Under the pieces are notes generated by a model, which had not been told where the DNA came from, searched no databases, and worked only from the letters and a program-made list of their open reading frames with translations. A DNA stretch of 64,000 nt from Rhodobacteraceae bacterium M382 (GTDB lineage Bacteria > Pseudomonadota > Alphaproteobacteria > Rhodobacterales > Rhodobacteraceae), in assembly GCA_025141015.1 (NCBI GenBank), contig CP081098.1:2362501-2426500 (forward strand), given 5' to 3'. The position numbers and the translations under genes are program-made. Of this stretch, positions 63,287 to 64,000 are shown in pieces (within the stretch, counting starts at the first letter, position 1; every line of letters starts with the position of its first letter).

Positions 63287-64000
63287 ATGCTGCCAGAGAT
63301 CCCGCCGGAAACCCTGTCCAACTGGCAGCGTCTTGTGGACCTGGTTGCCCGTCTCGCAGATGTACCTGCCAGCCTGATCATGAAGACGGACGACCCACGT
63401 CATGCGGTTCTGGTGACGTCTGATCACCCTGAAAACCCCTATCCTGTGGGGATGGAGTTTCGCCTCCACCCCAAACTGTATTGCCAGGGCGTTTTTGAAC
63501 AGGACGGGGAATTGGTGGTCGAAGATGCCGCGTGTGACCCAGTCTGGCGGGGGAATGAGGACATGGAACACGGCATGTCCTTTTACATCGGTCTGCCGCT
63601 CAAATGGCCAGATGGGCAAATCTTTGGAACGATCTGTGTTCTGGATCGCAACAGGAACCGGCGGGCGCTGTTGTTTCGGGAAGGTCTGGCCCAGTTCGCG
63701 CGGCTTGTCGAACAGGATTTGGCTTTGCTACAAGAGGTTTACCTAAGACGGGTGCTGGAGGACAAGCTCAACCAGACCTTGGGACATCTCGAGGCGCGTG
63801 TCGGTGAACGAACCCGGGAACTGCAGGAGGCAAACACCGCATTGCGGGTGCTGTTGACCAGTGTCGATGAGGATCGCAAGGCACGGGACGAAGAAATCCT
63901 GACTCAGGTTCGGGGTATGGTGTTGCCCTATCTGGACAAGCTGGCCGACCATCTGGGACAGCAGGAACCGGCCCGGAGCTATCTGGATCTGGCACAGCGG
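63287..64000 (+). CDS. GAF-domain regulator, 3' end cut by window edge
   Basis: Open from ATG 63287 (after CCAGGAG) to the window end, 238 residues so far. A GAF-like domain covers about 12-145 (RLVDLVARLADVPASLIMK, GLPLKWPDGQIFGTICVLD). A helical coiled-coil follows (EARVGERTRELQEANTALR), then a stretch resembling the linker found ahead of LuxR-type helix-turn-helix domains. The C-terminus is not seen, so whether it ends as a LuxR regulator or a kinase is open. It is 94 bases after the peroxidase gene. Confidence 0.8.
   Translation, partial: MLPEIPPETLSNWQRLVDLVARLADVPASLIMKTDDPRHAVLVTSDHPENPYPVGMEFRLHPKLYCQGVFEQDGELVVEDAACDPVWRGNEDMEHGMSFYIGLPLKWPDGQIFGTICVLDRNRNRRALLFREGLAQFARLVEQDLALLQEVYLRRVLEDKLNQTLGHLEARVGERTRELQEANTALRVLLTSVDEDRKARDEEILTQVRGMVLPYLDKLADHLGQQEPARSYLDLAQR

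Overview
The window looks like chromosomal DNA of a marine Roseobacter-group alphaproteobacterium (Rhodobacteraceae). The basis is gene content: a CckA hybrid kinase and a PAPS-fold sulfotransferase-like gene ahead of recA and alaS, a CarD-type regulator, a GAAC-N7-GAAC SOS box before recA, DUF6476, two long FAD/GcvT N-demethylases, a CntA-like Rieske oxygenase, an orphan corrinoid-activating ASKHA ferredoxin, and many ATGA or TGATG gene overlaps. This placement is inference from families, not a database match. I see no rRNA or tRNA gene, CRISPR array, prophage or intact insertion sequence.

Layout. 1-7.9 kb: the 3'-truncated end of a metallo-hydrolase, an EnvZ-like sensor kinase, a DUF2235 hydrolase, an ASKHA/2Fe-2S corrinoid activator, a small membrane protein, and guaB. 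8.1-10.7 kb: an accessory insert between guaB and an RsmB-like methyltransferase. It holds a C5-cytosine DNA methyltransferase (TTG start) overlapping a PD-(D/E)XK-like nuclease candidate (GTG start), followed by about 550 bases of broken sequence. 10.7-19.4 kb: housekeeping genes rsmB-like, cckA, sulfotransferase-like, recA with SOS box and terminator, alaS, DUF1330. 19.4-28.6 kb: a catabolic cluster around a divergent RpiR regulator. One arm has an FAD/THF N-demethylase, a zinc-less MDR oxidoreductase, an enolase-superfamily enzyme and a class III aminotransferase. The other has a CntA-like Rieske oxygenase, a truncated DsbA-like isomerase and a CMD protein. Together these suggest stepwise N-demethylation and breakdown of a quaternary amine, perhaps a proline or hydroxyproline betaine.

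28.6-44.8 kb: DUF6476/RluD-type pair with overlapping divergent start codons, rpoH behind a heat-shock-like promoter, an M19 dipeptidase, a DksA-type zinc finger, an OhrR-like regulator paired with a 74-residue orphan gene and two matching palindromic operators, pepF, a lysophospholipase-like gene with SCP2, a TPR protein, a SUV3-like helicase, an S4 protein, fdxA, carD, cobS/cobT and a MocA-like gene. 44.9-51.2 kb: a second FAD/GcvT demethylase with an HpaI-type aldolase, a folate/biopterin-type transporter and a CorC/HlyC protein. 51.3-64 kb: a three-gene overlapping set (49-aa membrane protein, 509-aa exported protein, xerD), aroK-aroB, a site-2 protease, an acyl-CoA dehydrogenase/CoA-transferase operon with its LysR regulator, ssb, a lytic transglycosylase, a di-heme peroxidase, and the start of a GAF-domain regulator cut by the window edge.

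The least explained items are the restriction-modification-like pair at 8.1-10.1 kb, the OhrR-like/74-aa pair at 32.7-33.5 kb, and the betaine-type cluster, which has a Rieske oxygenase but no visible reductase.
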